Source: Phycisphaerales bacterium UBA6054 | GTDB taxonomy: Bacteria; Planctomycetota; Phycisphaerae; Phycisphaerales; UBA1924 | DNA: 64,000 nucleotides | Assembly (NCBI GenBank): GCA_002429045.1 | Contig: DIYM01000085.1 | Span: 1-64,000, forward strand | Reading direction: 5' to 3' | Shown: piece by piece, positions 26,202 to 34,879 of the stretch | How positions within the stretch are numbered: the stretch's first letter is position 1 | How the letters are laid out: every line of letters starts with the position of its first letter | Notes under the pieces: generated by a model | What the model saw: the letters and a program-made list of their open reading frames with translations, nothing else | What the model was told of the DNA's origin: nothing | The model's database searches: none | Made by a program: the position numbers and the translations under genes

Positions 26202-26418
26202 AATACCATGAGTGCTCAATAGATCCCCATGAGCGATCATACTGGGTGAAAAAGTGCGCCTTGAGCTGGCTACGAACGCAATAGGAGTCCTGCGCGAAAG
26301 GACGAACCGCAGGACTTGTCGTCTTCCAAGCCAAACGAGTCTCTGAGACTAAAGGATCTCCGCAAGAGCGAGGCTCTGGGTTTTCTAGAGGCACCCAACT
26401 CGTTACGCTGAGAGGGTC

Positions 26419-27024
26419 TTGACCTCCGACTCTCCCCACAATCCGGATCTCACGGCCCTGCTTCACCGGGCTTCCAGCGGAGACAACTCGGCTACCGGCG
26501 AGCTCTTGCCGCTGGTCTACGAGCAGCTCCGTTCGATCGCCAGGGTCCGAATGGCGGGAGAGCGTTTGGAGCACACGCTGCAGGCCACCGCCCTGGTACA
26601 TGAGGCATATGCAAGGATGGTTGGTGCCGGCGACAGATCCTTCGAGAATCGTCGGCATTTCTTCTTTGCTGCGGCAGAAGCCATGCGGAGGGTCCTGATC
26701 GACCATGCCCGATCCAAGAGTGCGTTGAAGCGTGGCGGCACCCGCCGGCGGATTGAGATGGATATCTCAGCCATTGCTGATCTAGCGGAAAGCGGAAAAT
26801 CGGAAGAAATCATTGCGCTCGACGAAGCACTTCATCGCCTGGAAGAGCAGCGGGAGCGAGTGGCTCGGGTAGTCAAACTGCGGTTTTACGGCGGGCTGAG
26901 TGTCAATGAGACGGCCGAGATGTTGGGCGTTTCGCCGCGCACCGTGGAGCTCGACTGGTCATTCGCACGGGCTTGGCTATTCCGGGAGCTCGCAAGCTAC
27001 GCATCTGAGGATCTCAAACAATGA
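26419..27024 (+). CDS. ECF sigma factor, HAP-type (block 2)
   Basis: 201 residues starting at TTG 26419, preceded by GAGAGGG. Conserved regions match the block 1 factor: ELLPLVYEQLRSIARVRM, LVHEAYARM, RRVLIDHARSKSALKRGG (region 2) and VVKLRFYGGLSVNETAEMLG followed by SPRTVELDW (region 4, helix-turn-helix). This is a full-length HAP-type ECF factor. Its stop overlaps the kinase start by ATGA. No anti-sigma gene is present, so control probably runs through the kinase. Confidence 0.9.
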   Translation: MTSDSPHNPDLTALLHRASSGDNSATGELLPLVYEQLRSIARVRMAGERLEHTLQATALVHEAYARMVGAGDRSFENRRHFFFAAAEAMRRVLIDHARSKSALKRGGTRRRIEMDISAIADLAESGKSEEIIALDEALHRLEEQRERVARVVKLRFYGGLSVNETAEMLGVSPRTVELDWSFARAWLFRELASYASEDLKQ

Positions 27025-29729
27025 GCGATGACCGGGATCGAGAAAAACGCATCTTCTCGGAAGCGATGGGTATGCCAGCAGATGAGCGTGCCGCCTATCT
27101 CAGTCGAGCTTGCGGCGGCGATCCTGCGATGCGCGATCAGATTGAGTCCTTGATCGAGGCCATGAGTCAGGCCGGCGATCAAGGTTTCCTCGAAAGACCA
27201 ACAGGCGGAGCCAGCACCACATCCGGTTCAAATGTAAGTGACGATCTGCTACACGAAGAAGAGCAGCATGGGTCACTGATCGACAAGTACAAAATCCTTG
27301 ACCGGATCGGCGAAGGGGGTTTCGGAACCGTTTATCGCGCCCGTCAGACCGAGCCCATCGAGCGGGATGTCGCTCTCAAGGTCATCAAGCTCGGCATGGA
27401 CACGCGGCAGGTGATCTCCCGATTCGAAGCGGAGCGTCAAGCTCTGGCGATTATGGATCACCGGGCCATCGCGGCGGTTTATGACGCCGGCGCGACGAAG
27501 AGCGGTCGCCCGTACTTTGTCATGGAGCTTGTGCAGGGCCGGCCTGTGACGAAGCTGTGCGACGAGCAGAAGTTCAGCATCCGAGATCGGCTTGCCTTGT
27601 TTCAGGAAGTTTGTTCCGCGATTCAGCATGCTCACCAGAAGGGCGTCATCCATCGCGATGTCAAGCCGAGCAACGTGCTGGTATCTCTTGGTGAGAATGG
27701 CGAACCAACTCCGAAGGTCATCGACTTTGGCATCGCGAAAGCAACGACCGCCCGTCTCAGCGAGCATTCGGTTCATACCGAGGCACGCCAGCTTGTTGGC
27801 ACACCGGCGTACATGAGCCCGGAACAAGCGGGGTTGTCTCAGGAAGACATCGATACCCGGAGTGATATCTACTCGCTGGGCGTACTGCTCTATGAGATGC
27901 TTACCGGGACCACCCCATTGGCCATCTCGCGATCAACCGGATCGGACCAAGATGAGATCCGAAAGGCTATCCGGGAAACTGTTCCACTGAAACCCAGTTC
28001 ACGGGTTGGTTCAGCTGAAACCACCGAGGAGGTCGCGCATCTCCGTCGGACTGATCGGGCAAAGCTGCGTCAGGAGCTGAGCGGCGATCTTGATTGGATC
28101 GTGATGAAGGCCATTGAGCCCGATCGAGATCGCCGGTACGAAACGGTCAACGCACTGTCCGAAGACATCGCCCGCTATCTGAGCAGCGAGCCCATTACGG
28201 CGCGTCCCCCCTCTCGTGCCTACAAGATCAGCAAGTTCGTTCAACGAAACAGAGGCGCGGTTGTCGCATCTGGTGTGCTAGCCGCCGTCTTACTGCTCGG
28301 CGTCGTGGGGACAGGATGGGGGCTGGTCTGGGCCCTCGATGAACGTGAGAAGGCCAGGGGCGCGGCCAAAGCCGAGCTCGATGCGCAGATTGAGGCCACC
28401 GAGGCCGCGGAACAGGCGGCAAGCGAAGCCCAGCGTGCTGCACGTGAGGCAGAGACAGCCGAAGAGCTCAGCAGGTTCTTTGTCATAGATGTCTTGTCGG
28501 CGGCAGACCCCGCGCGGACCAAGGACAAGGAACTTACCGTCCGCGAAGCGCTCATCAACGCTTCAGAGAGCATCGAAGGCCGTTTCGAAGGTCGCCCCGA
28601 CTTCGAAGTGAAAATCCACAACGCGCTTGGGTACTTGTTCGGGCGGCTTGGTGTTCTCGAACGGGCCGAGCAGCACCATCGCCGGGAGTGGGCGCTGACC
28701 GAAGCAAAGTACGGCGAGGTTTCCTTCGAGAACGTCCGGATCATGCACAGCATCGTCGGCGATCTTGCAATGCAAGAGCGTGATGCCGAGGCGATCGAGC
28801 TCACACAGCGCCAGCTCGCGATTGTCGATCAGCTTAACACGGATGAGGCCGCACAGTTTCGGCTCCGAGTGATCGGGAATCTCGGCGCCTTGCTCATCCG
28901 CTCCCAAAGAACAGCGGAAGCCATCCCGATTCTCGAAGAAACGCTAGAAACCAAGCGCGAGCAATACGGCGATCGGCATCCAACGACACTATCAACAATC
29001 GAAGCGCTCGCCGCAGCGATGAGACGCGTCGGTGAGTTCGATCGTGCGTTGGAACTGCTCAAGGAATCCTATTCAGGACAAGCCCAGGTGCTTGGCGAGG
29101 GCGATCCACGCACGCTGAATACCAAGATGAGTCTTGCGCTCGCCCACGCCCGTGTCGATCAGTACGGCAAAGCTCTGTCCTTGTTGAGCGATGGCCTCGC
29201 CGATGCCAAACAGCGGCTTAGTCCGGATCACCCGACTATACGTTACTTCCAGAGCAGCTATGCGAGAACGCTCTTTGAGTCTGGTCAGCACGACCTTGCA
29301 GAGCAGTTCGCAGTCGATCTGCTCTCAAGTCTCGAAACGACCGACCCCAACATGCTGCTCGAACACAGCAGGGTCACGCTGACCGTACTCGCCAGTTGCC
29401 TCATTCAAAGGAGTGACTTCGATGCGGCCTTGGAGGTCGCTGATCGAGCGCTCACGGCGGCTCGCAGCGTGTTCACCGAGGATGACGTGCGGCTCGCGAG
29501 TTTCTTCACGCTCCGTGCAGGGATCCTGCGAGAGCTCGGGCGATACCAGGCCGCGGAAAAAGACTTGCAGAACGCATGGGCGTGCGTCGATCACGAGAAC
29601 GCACTCCCTGACGAGTACGGGCCCGTTGCCAGTGAGTTCGCTCAGCTGTACGTGGACCTCTACGCGCTCGGTGCCGATTCGAGGCACTTGGAGCAGATCG
29701 AGGAATGGAAACTCCGCGCTGAGCGCTAA
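27021..29729 (+). CDS. transmembrane Ser/Thr protein kinase with TPR-like extracytoplasmic region (block 2)
   Basis: 902 residues with the same plan as the block 1 kinase. The glycine loop GEGGFGTVYRARQTEP is at about 96, VALKVIK follows, HRDVKPSNVL is at about 210, DFGIAK at about 234 and GTPAYMSPEQAG after that. A membrane helix lies at about 411-438 (VVASGVLAAVLLLGVVGTGW). An Ala/Glu-rich coiled coil (about 442-485) leads into TPR-like repeats up to the C-terminus. Catalytic residues are intact. The gene overlaps the sigma gene by four bases. The TPR part outside the membrane may bind the signal or a partner, possibly the dockerin protein encoded 267 bases downstream. Confidence 0.92.
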   Translation: MSDDRDREKRIFSEAMGMPADERAAYLSRACGGDPAMRDQIESLIEAMSQAGDQGFLERPTGGASTTSGSNVSDDLLHEEEQHGSLIDKYKILDRIGEGGFGTVYRARQTEPIERDVALKVIKLGMDTRQVISRFEAERQALAIMDHRAIAAVYDAGATKSGRPYFVMELVQGRPVTKLCDEQKFSIRDRLALFQEVCSAIQHAHQKGVIHRDVKPSNVLVSLGENGEPTPKVIDFGIAKATTARLSEHSVHTEARQLVGTPAYMSPEQAGLSQEDIDTRSDIYSLGVLLYEMLTGTTPLAISRSTGSDQDEIRKAIRETVPLKPSSRVGSAETTEEVAHLRRTDRAKLRQELSGDLDWIVMKAIEPDRDRRYETVNALSEDIARYLSSEPITARPPSRAYKISKFVQRNRGAVVASGVLAAVLLLGVVGTGWGLVWALDEREKARGAAKAELDAQIEATEAAEQAASEAQRAAREAETAEELSRFFVIDVLSAADPARTKDKELTVREALINASESIEGRFEGRPDFEVKIHNALGYLFGRLGVLERAEQHHRREWALTEAKYGEVSFENVRIMHSIVGDLAMQERDAEAIELTQRQLAIVDQLNTDEAAQFRLRVIGNLGALLIRSQRTAEAIPILEETLETKREQYGDRHPTTLSTIEALAAAMRRVGEFDRALELLKESYSGQAQVLGEGDPRTLNTKMSLALAHARVDQYGKALSLLSDGLADAKQRLSPDHPTIRYFQSSYARTLFESGQHDLAEQFAVDLLSSLETTDPNMLLEHSRVTLTVLASCLIQRSDFDAALEVADRALTAARSVFTEDDVRLASFFTLRAGILRELGRYQAAEKDLQNAWACVDHENALPDEYGPVASEFAQLYVDLYALGADSRHLEQIEEWKLRAER

Positions 29730-29996
29730 CGCTGGTCTTTCGTCCTAGATCGCGTTCGGGGGTCGCTGGCGAAGGCTTGGAGTTTCCCAGATTCCCAACT
29801 GAACCAGGAAGCCGGAGGTGCGAAGCCAGACCGATCGCGATCGCATTCCGAGAATTCTATCGACCATATTGCGCCGTCTGACGGTGGATCACGCCTGTAG
29901 AGAGAACCTGACCCGCAGAGAAGCTGCTGATCGCGGCTTGTTCGGTATGTTTGGGTCTCTTTACCGAAGCCATTAAACCGGGACTGGGAGAGCACG

Positions 29997-32621
29997 ATGA
30001 GTAAAAAGATCGGATACGCAATAGCGCTGGGAAGCGTGGTGACGACGGGTTCGTTGGCTTGGGCCCAAGGGGCCGCCGTGAGGGGGGGGGCTGGAAATCA
30101 ATCTGCCGAACGGATTGATATCGATGCTGCTCTGCAGAGTGCCCGGTTCGTGGGCATGGGGGACACGATCGAGTTGGTCGTACCGATGCCAATGAACGAG
30201 AACGCCCGGCAGCGTGGCGCGAAGGGATGTGACCGGATCTACAAGGGCATCTGCGGCCCGGACGGCGCGCTGGCGACGCCCGAGCTGCTGCTTGAGCACG
30301 CGAGACGAGACCTCGAGCGGATGAACACCCCGGCACGAGGCTCGGCAACAGTTGTCTACGGCGACTCGCCGCGCTTCGTGATCACCTATGACCCGACCGA
30401 TGCGTTCATCCTCGTCTTCGGTCTGCCTAACTTCCAGGCGGCGTGCGAGTACATCGACAACCGCCTCGACAGCCGCACGGAGATCCGCATCGATCTCAGT
30501 TCCGACGACATCGCTGGCAACGTGATCGGCAGCGCGGGGTCTTCCCGGGAGACGTTCAGCTACAACACTTATGTCCTTGGGCTCGAGGCGGTCGACGATC
30601 GCTTCCCAGAGAACCGCCAGTTCGCCCAGGCGATGCCGTTCCCGACGCTGCCTGTCCGGTATGACCTCTCATCGACGACGACGAACGAGGCGGACGTGGT
30701 CGCCAACGAGACGCAGGTCCGCGCGATCTTCGGCGAGAACTCGTTCGCCCAGGCAAACGCGATCTCCATCACGCTGGATAACACCGCTGACTGGGATGAG
30801 TTCGTCTACCTCGACGACCAGGTGAACTCTGACGAGTTGAGTCTGGTCGATGTGGTCGTGCACGAGATCACGCACGGGCTCGGCTTCCGCAGCACGATCG
30901 CCGAAGGCGGGAACAACTCGAGCAACAATATGACCGGTCTCGACGTCGCCCGGTTCCGCGGCGGCATCAACGGTCTGCCCGGAACGGTCGGCGGCACACC
31001 CATCACCGCCGCCCAGTTCACCACGTTCCCGCGCTGGGGCGACAACATCCTCAGCTTTGAGCCCAACTTCTATGCACGCCCGGTCAACAGCGGCGCAGGG
31101 GTCGCCGAACTGATCGAGCTCGAGGGCGGAGACAACGGGCAGCCTTCGCACTTGGCCCGCAAGAGCGACTTCGCAGACAAACTGGGCCTCATGGACCCGG
31201 TGATCAACCGCGGCACGACCTACGGGCCCGAGTACTGGAGCTCGAACGACTCGCGCCCGCTCGACGACATGGGCTGGAAGCTGATCACGGCCGATGACAT
31301 CATCGGCGATTGCAACGGCAATGGCGTGCTCGACATCGTCGACATTACCAACGGGTTCCGCGACGCCGACGGCGACCTCCGCCTCGATGTCTGCGAGACC
31401 TTCCTCGCCCCAACCAGCCCGGCTGGCGCATACGTCGATCGCATCACAGAGACCGTGTACGACGCGGGCGGGATCACCTCACTGGCAAACTTCTTTCCCG
31501 GTTCGGCAACCGTGATCGACCGGTTTCTGGAGAACGATGTCGACAAGTTCTACTCCAGTTCCGACGCGGATACGGTGCGGGTCTTCTCGGGGTTCATCGA
31601 GGCGACCGCGCCCGACGAGTACGGGTTCCGCATCGAGCACGACGACGACGTGATCCTCGAGATCGGCGGCGAGTTGTTCTTCCGCCCGGGCGAGGGTGAC
31701 CTCGAGGGCGTCTCGGTCAGCAATGCGTCGATCCCGATGTACGTCCAGCTCGAGCAGGGATTCCACGCGTTCAAGATGACCGTGCTCATACGCGGATCAG
31801 ACAACATCCAGCTGCGTCGCGAGGCCCGCTCACTCGATGGCTGGGGTTCGGTGCCTTCAGAAGATCTCGGCGGAACATTCTTTGAGGATTGCAACGGCAA
31901 CGGACGGGACGATCAGTTTGACCCGGACTCAGACGGCGACGGCATCCCCGATGACTGCGAGATCGATGACTGCGACGGCGATGGCATCCCGGATGACCAG
32001 GAGCTCGACTGCGATAACAACGGCGTGCCGGACGAGTGCGAGCCCCGCGGTGACACCAGCATCGCGTTCGACATCGGCGTGGCCGGGACAGACCAGGACA
32101 TGCTCGAGTACGGCACCTGCAACTCGCCCAATGGATTCCAGTTCGATACCGAGATCGCGATCTGGAACGCCGCCGGCGATCTGGTCGCGACCAACGACGA
32201 CGATTTCGACTGCAACACGATCCGACTCAGCCGCATCGAGACGCAACTGCCCGCGGGGGAGTACTTCATCGGGACCACCGGGTTCAACGGGCTGTTCTCG
32301 GATGGCTTCGGCGTGGACTTCCCATCCGACTCGTGCAGCGACGGCGGGGCATACTTTCTGCGGGTCGGCGACGCCGGCACGGTGATCGCCGATGTGGACC
32401 CGGGCAAGGTCACCTTCGTTCGTTTCGAGATCGTCGGGGACGTGGCTTGCCCCGCAGACCTGGCCGAGCCGTTCGGTTCGCTGAACTTCTTCGATATCGC
32501 GGCGTTCATCGGGCTGTTCAACGCTGGCGACCTCGCGGCGGACTTCGCCGCTCCCTTCGGAACATTGAACTTCTTCGACATCTCGGCATACATCGCCGAA
32601 TTCAACGTAGGCTGCCCTTAG
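29997..32621 (+). CDS. exported zinc-metalloprotease-like protein with PA14-like, Ca-repeat, PPC-like and GC-type dockerin domains
   Basis: 874 residues from ATG 29997 (GGGAG upstream). Signal peptide 1-24. HEITHGLGF at about 289-297 is a zinc-protease HEXXH motif; the residue ten after the first His is Ser, so the third ligand of classic metzincins is not in the usual place. Residues about 475-605 resemble a PA14 domain. Residues about 631-682 are D/N-rich calcium repeats (DSDGDGIPDDCE). A DVUA0089/PPC-like beta domain follows (about 685-815), then two GC-type dockerin repeats ending GCP. A G8 run at 30082-30089 lies just after the signal peptide. It is the third gene of block 2, the counterpart of the 22150-25791 protein. 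Confidence 0.85.
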   Translation: MSKKIGYAIALGSVVTTGSLAWAQGAAVRGGAGNQSAERIDIDAALQSARFVGMGDTIELVVPMPMNENARQRGAKGCDRIYKGICGPDGALATPELLLEHARRDLERMNTPARGSATVVYGDSPRFVITYDPTDAFILVFGLPNFQAACEYIDNRLDSRTEIRIDLSSDDIAGNVIGSAGSSRETFSYNTYVLGLEAVDDRFPENRQFAQAMPFPTLPVRYDLSSTTTNEADVVANETQVRAIFGENSFAQANAISITLDNTADWDEFVYLDDQVNSDELSLVDVVVHEITHGLGFRSTIAEGGNNSSNNMTGLDVARFRGGINGLPGTVGGTPITAAQFTTFPRWGDNILSFEPNFYARPVNSGAGVAELIELEGGDNGQPSHLARKSDFADKLGLMDPVINRGTTYGPEYWSSNDSRPLDDMGWKLITADDIIGDCNGNGVLDIVDITNGFRDADGDLRLDVCETFLAPTSPAGAYVDRITETVYDAGGITSLANFFPGSATVIDRFLENDVDKFYSSSDADTVRVFSGFIEATAPDEYGFRIEHDDDVILEIGGELFFRPGEGDLEGVSVSNASIPMYVQLEQGFHAFKMTVLIRGSDNIQLRREARSLDGWGSVPSEDLGGTFFEDCNGNGRDDQFDPDSDGDGIPDDCEIDDCDGDGIPDDQELDCDNNGVPDECEPRGDTSIAFDIGVAGTDQDMLEYGTCNSPNGFQFDTEIAIWNAAGDLVATNDDDFDCNTIRLSRIETQLPAGEYFIGTTGFNGLFSDGFGVDFPSDSCSDGGAYFLRVGDAGTVIADVDPGKVTFVRFEIVGDVACPADLAEPFGSLNFFDIAAFIGLFNAGDLAADFAAPFGTLNFFDISAYIAEFNVGCP

Positions 32622-32643
32622 GTCACGCTACTCAACAAAGACT

Positions 32644-32672
32644 AAGGCCCCGAGCGTTCGCTCGGGGCCTTT
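32644..32672. terminator. bidirectional terminator at the end of block 2
   Basis: AAGGCCCCGAGCG, loop TT, CGCTCGGGGCCTT. It differs from the block 1 terminator by a few compensating bases and is followed eight bases later by att-like copy C. Confidence 0.85.
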
Positions 32673-32681
32673 CGCATTAAG

Positions 32682-32700
32682 CGGAGAGGGGGGGATTCGA
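32682..32700. repeat. att-like copy C of the tRNA-Ser(CGA) 3' end
   Basis: CGGAGAGGGGGGGATTCGA is identical to the tRNA segment 45078-45096. The context AAG before it and CGCTAGTTAG after it are shared with copies A and D, not with the tRNA, so these copies derive from one another or from a common element end. Confidence 0.7.
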
Positions 32701-32994
32701 CGCTAGTTAGTGGCCTGCCACCGCTCACATCCACGAAACGGCGATTCTGGTCTTTGAGGCCAGATCTGGATTCCGGTTCTTTGCGGGTCTTTACCGATGC
32801 TTGCTGTTCTTGAGGCGCCGATCTGGAACTCATCCTGGAACTCACGTTAAGGCTGATTCAAGACAGTTGAAGTCCTTTCACTGCGATTCAGATCTGGGCA
32901 TCAAGTGTAAGTTGTGTGTGGGTAGGGCAATAAGTGCAGTTCAATCCCGTCCTCTTACCCCAGCCGGTGTCTGCGGATATTGAACTGCATGCGG

Positions 32995-33816
32995 CTATTC
33001 GGTCGAGCGAACCGCTTCTCCGATGATCGCCTCTACAGCACTGACGATCTCAGCACTCTTGCGAGGGTCGAGTGCGTCCTTATGCGGTGAATCGAACTGA
33101 CCCGTGTCGTTGTCAAAATACAGGCCAGTCGCAGTCGCGAACTCATCCGAGAGTGCAGCTCGCACGAGAATGTCCGAGCCAATGCTGCTGTCTTTGCCGG
33201 GCATGCCATAGGCCTGCCGGACCATCTTGGTCGCCAACAACGAACCGGGGTTCACCGCGATAACAACCGGACCGTCATCGCCAAGCTCAGTCGCCATAAT
33301 GCGAGACCATGCCGTGATGGCGAGTTTGCTCTGCGCGTACGCGGCGTTGTTAGAAAGCTTGGCTGTACCGGTAAGTGCCCCAAGGTCAACCGGTGACTGT
33401 GCAGCTGACGAGAGATTGACAACCCGACCGTCAGTTGGCATGGAAGGCAGGAGACGTCGGGTGAGCAGATACGGAGCGATGGTGTTGACCATGAACCGCA
33501 CGTCAAGACCATCCGGCGTGCGTGTGTCTTTCGTCTTGAATACGCCGGCGTTGTTGATGAGTACATCAAGCGATGCGTGCTCATCGCGTACAGAACGCGC
33601 AAAATCTTCCACATCACCGAATCGTGACAGGTCGGCGGAATAGCACTTCACTGTGCCAGCGATGTCCCCAGAGCTCACATTCGCCAGAGCATCCGCGAGC
33701 TTCGTCTCGCTGCGGCCATGCAGCAGCACAGTGTGCCCCAAGACCGCCAGCTTCCGAGCGGTTTCCAGCCCGATACCGTCGGTGGACCCGGTTACGAGAA
33801 CTGTCTTCGTGCTCAT
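32995..33816 (-). CDS. short-chain dehydrogenase/reductase (SDR)
   Basis: 273 residues, NAD(P)-dependent oxidoreductase. The Rossmann nucleotide motif is VTGSTDGIG (residues about 7-15), NNAGV lies at about 90, the catalytic Ser in NLSSAAQS and the catalytic pair in YAQSK. It is the last gene of a four-gene minus-strand operon: cupin protein, crotonase, MDR oxidoreductase, SDR, with 23-44 base gaps. The operon is divergent from an HxlR regulator gene. The substrate cannot be told, but with the adjacent quinone-reductase-like gene a role in detoxifying carbonyls or quinones is plausible. Confidence 0.9.
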   Translation of the reverse strand: MSTKTVLVTGSTDGIGLETARKLAVLGHTVLLHGRSETKLADALANVSSGDIAGTVKCYSADLSRFGDVEDFARSVRDEHASLDVLINNAGVFKTKDTRTPDGLDVRFMVNTIAPYLLTRRLLPSMPTDGRVVNLSSAAQSPVDLGALTGTAKLSNNAAYAQSKLAITAWSRIMATELGDDGPVVIAVNPGSLLATKMVRQAYGMPGKDSSIGSDILVRAALSDEFATATGLYFDNDTGQFDSPHKDALDPRKSAEIVSAVEAIIGEAVRSTE

Positions 33817-33839
33817 TCCGAGCTCCCTGCGGATGCGGT

Positions 33840-34835
33840 TCAGTTGTCGATGACTACTTTGCCCATCGCTTGCCCGCTCTCCAGGCGAGCGTGCGCTTCT
33901 CCGGCCCGAGTCAAGAAGAAGCTGGTTTCATCAAGCACAGGGTAGAGGCCCCCTGCATCGACGATCGACGAGATATTGCGGAGAACCTCGCCGTGGATGT
34001 GGCGCTCAAAATTATGGAGCATCGGAATGAGCATGAACACCACGTGCAGGGATAGTCCCTTGAAGTGAGCGACTGTGAGGTCGATCTCGCACATCGATAC
34101 GGTCGTGGCGATGTTGCCATTGAGTGCCGCCGCGTTGAACGAGTTGAGCATGTTCATGCCGCCAACGGAGTCGAAGACGACATCGAAGCCCGTTCCAGCG
34201 GTGTGCTTCTGCACATAGTCTTCTACCGATTCCGTCTTGTAGTTGATCGGCGTGGCACCGAGCTGCTCGATGAGTGAGAGTTGCGCGTCGCCGCCTCCCG
34301 TTGAGTACACCTCAGCATCGAAGTGCTTCGCGAGTTGGAGCGCGACATGCCCGACACCGCCTGACCCGCCGTGCACCAGCACTCGTTGCCCGGCTTTGAC
34401 CCCGGCACGCTTGAGCCCCTCGTACGCGGTAATGCCGACCAGTGGCAACGCGGTCGCTTCTCGCATCGAGAGTGTTGTCGGCTTCCGAGCCACGAGCCGA
34501 GCGTCCGCAGCGATGTACTCCGCCAGCGTCCCGCCGAGATCGGCCAGCCCCCCGGCGCACCCATACACCTCGTCACCGACCGCCAAGCCATCAACGCCTT
34601 CGCTGACTTTCTCAACTGTGCCGGCAAAGTCCATCCCGAGGATCGCTGGCGGATTCGGCGACAGCGGCAGGTCTTTGCCCATCTTCCTGATCATGGTGTC
34701 GACGGTGTTGACGCTCGACGCCGCGATCTTCACAAGCACCTGGCCAGGCTCTGCGGTTGGGGTTTCAACTTCTGCGGCCTCAAAAACCGCATCCTCGCCG
34801 TACGTATTGATGAGCATTGCTTTCATGGATGACAT
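33840..34835 (-). CDS. MDR-family NADPH:quinone oxidoreductase / zinc-type alcohol dehydrogenase-like protein
   Basis: 331 residues of the medium-chain dehydrogenase superfamily. An N-terminal GroES-like part (AEPGQVLVKIAASSVNTVDT) precedes the Rossmann part with GQRVLVHGGSGGVGHVALQL. Structural-zinc cysteines are absent, which fits the quinone oxidoreductase branch. It starts at ATG 34835, 44 bases after the crotonase gene. HxlR regulators of the QorR/YodB type commonly control such enzymes, and an HxlR gene heads this cluster. Confidence 0.9.
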   Translation of the reverse strand: MSSMKAMLINTYGEDAVFEAAEVETPTAEPGQVLVKIAASSVNTVDTMIRKMGKDLPLSPNPPAILGMDFAGTVEKVSEGVDGLAVGDEVYGCAGGLADLGGTLAEYIAADARLVARKPTTLSMREATALPLVGITAYEGLKRAGVKAGQRVLVHGGSGGVGHVALQLAKHFDAEVYSTGGGDAQLSLIEQLGATPINYKTESVEDYVQKHTAGTGFDVVFDSVGGMNMLNSFNAAALNGNIATTVSMCEIDLTVAHFKGLSLHVVFMLIPMLHNFERHIHGEVLRNISSIVDAGGLYPVLDETSFFLTRAGEAHARLESGQAMGKVVIDN

Positions 34836-34879
34836 CCCTTTGACCTGGGGTTGGACTACACATTCGGCGGATTCTGCGG

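Larger units (their letters stand above)
32642..32845 (-). pseudogene. possible integrase C-terminal remnant reading into att-like copy C
   Basis: The minus-strand frame begins MSSRMSSRSAPQEQQ and reads VESPPLR across the att-like copy, parallel to 17974-18171. Conservation without gaps between two copies 14.7 kb apart is what remains if two elements carried the same integrase 3' end. The rest of a recombinase gene is absent. From 32846 to the SDR stop at 32995 I see no gene. Confidence 0.35.
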
